Part shown: positions 60,917 to 64,000 of the stretch, piece after piece
Numbering within the stretch: the first letter of the stretch is position 1
Layout of the letters: every line of letters begins with the position of its first letter
Assembly: GCA_920105625.2 (NCBI GenBank)
Contig: OV050033.1
Location: 19,984,001 to 20,048,000, forward strand
Reading direction: 5' to 3'
DNA: 64,000 bases
Source of the DNA: Clusia tigrina
Lineage: Eukaryota > Arthropoda > Insecta > Diptera > Clusiidae
Notes under the pieces: model-generated
Seen by the model: the letters and a program-made list of their open reading frames with translations, nothing else
Database searches by the model: none
What the model was told of the DNA's origin: nothing
Translations under genes and position numbers: made by a program

Positions 60917-63900
60917 TCCTTATGCCATAGCTAGTACGAAATGGAAAATGTGGCGGTTCTGGAATGTTTTATATATAATCTTTAATATTGGGCTATTTAC
61001 TAAGTGTAAGTAATTTTTTATCTGCTAATATGCTTATGCATACCCACTGTGACAGCGGTAACTGATAAAGTGAAGAGCTCTTGTGCAAATCTGTCAGTTT
61101 ATTTCAAGTTCAAATATCCCACACAATTAAGCAAAGCTGGGAGAATTTTGCCTGTATACCTGATGTTTATGATACAAACAGCACAAAATGTTAGTAAGTA
61201 AAATTAAGTCAAATTATTCGATAACAAAACGTCGACACGAAGGGGGAAAAATAAAAACTTTAATAGTAATAAAAAGTAAGTCAAACATAGTACACAATTT
61301 TGTAAATATTAAATTTTAGATCAACTTCCAAGTTAGCACCATTTTACGAACCGTATTTTCTGGCTAAACCTTGAGTCGAGCACGTTTTCACCATTTCGAT
61401 AAGCAAATGCACGTCATAATCCATTGAGATACGGTAAGCTTTAACAGACAACTCAGTTTTAGGGGTTGTTATGACTTCCTCCCGGTCACAAACACTCTTA
61501 GGGGACAAAGCATGTCGTTTGCTCATTCCCTGCCTTTGTCAATGGCGCTGTGAACAATTATATGCTCCATCATCATCAGCATCAGCATTTGCAGCTAAAA
61601 TTAATTTCCATGACAATCAATAACGTGCTGTAGGGTGATTGCTATGTTCCGTGCAAATTTGCTGTGGGCGTTACCAGTAGCAGCAAAGCTTCTGCGGTCT
61701 TTCGTACATAGTCGTCATATATGTCATATATTCGTTATGAGATATGTTTTACAGTCACGAGGCTGTAATCATTTTATGGTCCAATCCACATACTGCACTA
61801 TGAGTATGTAGTTTATGTCTGGAGTATTAAAACAAACGTGACTTGGAGGATGATTCGTATTCTAAAATATCTAAAACATAACGTACATTCGAAGACTTCA
61901 CATGACCGAGTGGAAGCAGAAAAAAGTATATTATTGGACAGATATGCAAACTGCTGACGACATAACACGTCACGGCACATTTTGTATGGAAGACAAAGAA
62001 TACGAATTCGAACATAAACTAGACTTGAAGTTTGGACCGTTAAACACTTTAAAAGCATATTTGTATATAATTGTTCATGTGTGGTTCAGAATCCTAAGCC
62101 AGAGAACGATTCAACATAATTTTGGTTAGTATGCATTCGACTATATCAGAATCATAAGTAGGAATCATGATGTTGATGTTTTAGTGTACTCTTTTGTACA
62201 TTCAAAACAACACCTTAACTATGTTTTCAAGATTTGAAAGAGACTAGAGTTGATATTCCCATCCAGTTTGGTATACACTATGAAATTGCCACAGAGGAGT
62301 TGACGAATTAGAACTTTTTATATATCGCACATTTAAGGAAACTAATGTTAGTGACCCTTACTCAACTCTGTATTGATTCCAGACTCCAAAGATAAGATTT
62401 CAGAGGTGTTTATTAATTTTCATTCAAATAAGATGGTTATGTATTTGCCTTATCTCCAGAATTGGACTGAATTTTTCCTCTATTTAAATATGTCAGCTTG
62501 CATACAGTCCCAAATCTTTTATGAACATTCTCTGGAAAACTGTCCCTATAATCTTTTTATGTTTGAAATATCCTTTACTCATTAATATCCTCACCATTCT
62601 TATGTCTAGGAAAAATGTAAATACCGCCTTATACGTAGAGTGCTTTTCAAGCATACTCAACAAGGTTAGCAGTGTGGTGCTTTCGTGCCATTTCTACACT
62701 TTTATGTTTGATTTCACTTAAGAATAATTTTCTCTTACATTGTAGCAATGAAAATTCATATGTTAGCTTAGCAGAATTTATCTTGCTCATTATGCAATTT
62801 TCGCTAATATTATTCAGTCCGTGTTCGCCATGCGTGCCAGTCTTCCACATGAACCCAAACTGCGCAGCGGTTTAAAACTCTCACTACACAGCCACATGAA
62901 TCCCTGGTAAATCCTACACTCAATGCGAATTGTTCATAAAAATGGCATGTGGGATTGACTGTACTGACATTTTAGTATAAATAAGCGGCAATAATTGAGA
63001 AAGATTACATGAGAAATATATTGCAGACAATCCATTTCGAATATGTGAAGGAGTATCCTATCCAATTTCCCGGAACTGGCAACGATGTACAAAGAAACGC
63101 AGTAAAATAATCAATTCCATAATTTAATAATCTACTGAAACTAATGCCCTCATTGAGGAAAATTGTTACGAAATTCCTATCCTCTAATGCAATATGAGAA
63201 TGCAACCTAAAAGTAGGCAACACTTTTATGTGATATGGCGAGTGTTTGCAAAATATTAATAAGGAAATAAACATTGCAACATCTTAATAAGAAATTAAAT
63301 ATTTTAAGTATTCCACATCACACCGAATAAGTCTTATTTTAGTGTGTGCCATTATCATAGGTTAGATGACACGAAAATTCATTTTCTTCTATATCATTTT
63401 CTTCATTTTCTTCGTAGCTCATCAGCATAATCAAATGTACCATCTGTTTTTATGGTTGCATCTTACTGCATCACACAAAACCAATTAAACGGGTTTTTAC
63501 GAGGCTTCCACTATAAGGTAGGATCATCACGCATCTTAAAACGCAGAGTATATACAACAAATAATTTCCAAGGTTGCGCTTTCTTATTGGAATCATTTTA
63601 CGGAGGTGAAATAAGATATTGAGCCATGCATTAGAGTCATATATGATCCTATCTGTTTTGCAGTAATGGACTTAGTTCTGGAATTTTGGGAATAAACTCG
63701 AAGGCAACTGATATAAATTAAAGTCGTTATGGCGAGAGAGTGCAGTTTTGATAAGACAGCAGCAGAAATAAAAGTTATTTAGAACCATAAGTGATAATTG
63801 TTAAACAGTTTGGTAGAATGAAAGTTGTTTAGCTCTTTGGTGAATTGAAATATTATAGCTAAGATAAAAACACTGTCAATGGCAGTTTCTATTCTCTCCA

Positions 63901-64000
63901 ATTTGTAGATTATTATTGTGGAATCGGATATTCAGTGGGAGGTAGCCCATACGACCTATAGGCGCTACAGTATAGGTAACCATAGGAAGACCTGTGGGTA
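60917..64000. other. Non-coding stretch to the window end
   Basis: No gene recognised. Frames at 61813-62129, 62373-62875 and 63005-63274 are AT-rich without domains. The window end cuts through unassigned DNA. Confidence 0.45.

Overview
This 64 kb window is AT-rich animal DNA, almost certainly from a higher fly (Diptera, Brachycera). A tephritid fruit fly is my best guess. The evidence is short GT-AG introns, two genes with clear insect orthologues, and dispersed fragments of mariner, jockey-type non-LTR, LTR and SINE elements among many (CA)n, (TA)n and (CAA)n microsatellites. Nothing looks bacterial, organellar or viral. There is no CRISPR array, operon or functional tRNA gene.

Only two protein-coding genes can be reconstructed with confidence. 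The first is a complete carnitine O-palmitoyltransferase 2 gene (CPT2) on the + strand at 29007-31353. It has five coding exons encoding 641 residues, and the first exon carries only four coding bases. The second is a complete synaptotagmin gene, best matched to Synaptotagmin 12 (Syt12), on the - strand at 59373-57481. It has seven coding exons encoding 487 residues, with a transmembrane segment, C2A and C2B. They are about 26 kb apart, transcribed convergently, and do different jobs: mitochondrial fatty-acid import and vesicle-membrane traffic. A weak candidate first exon with a signal-peptide-like peptide lies at about 38.77-39.03 kb.

The rest is intergenic or intronic DNA with mobile-element remains. 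From left to right these are: a jockey-type 3' end (1.6-2.0 kb); a tRNA-derived SINE (5.4-5.6 kb, - strand); a 155-bp (TA)n tract (8.2 kb); a possible LTR followed by a primer-binding-site-like sequence (8.8-9.3 kb); a very likely solo LTR with TG...CA ends and a 4-bp target duplication (11650-13468); two more jockey-type 3' ends (21.4 and 26.8 kb); a dead mariner transposase (35.4-36.3 kb); a SINE abutting a LINE reverse-transcriptase tail (40.8-41.3 kb); further SINE copies (44.8, 47.7 and 54.1 kb); local duplications (53.7-54.9 kb); and a fourth jockey-type fragment followed by a 14-bp minisatellite (60.3-60.9 kb).

The most unusual structure is inside the solo LTR. Nine tandem units, mostly 58 bp, each hold an inverted repeat able to form a hairpin. 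The diverged last unit has a paired A-T to G-C change that keeps the stem intact. The array lies between the predicted TATA/initiator and the polyadenylation signal, so it would be in the terminally repeated R region of the retroelement RNA. All homology calls come from reading translated sequence and from knowledge of the families; no database search was run.
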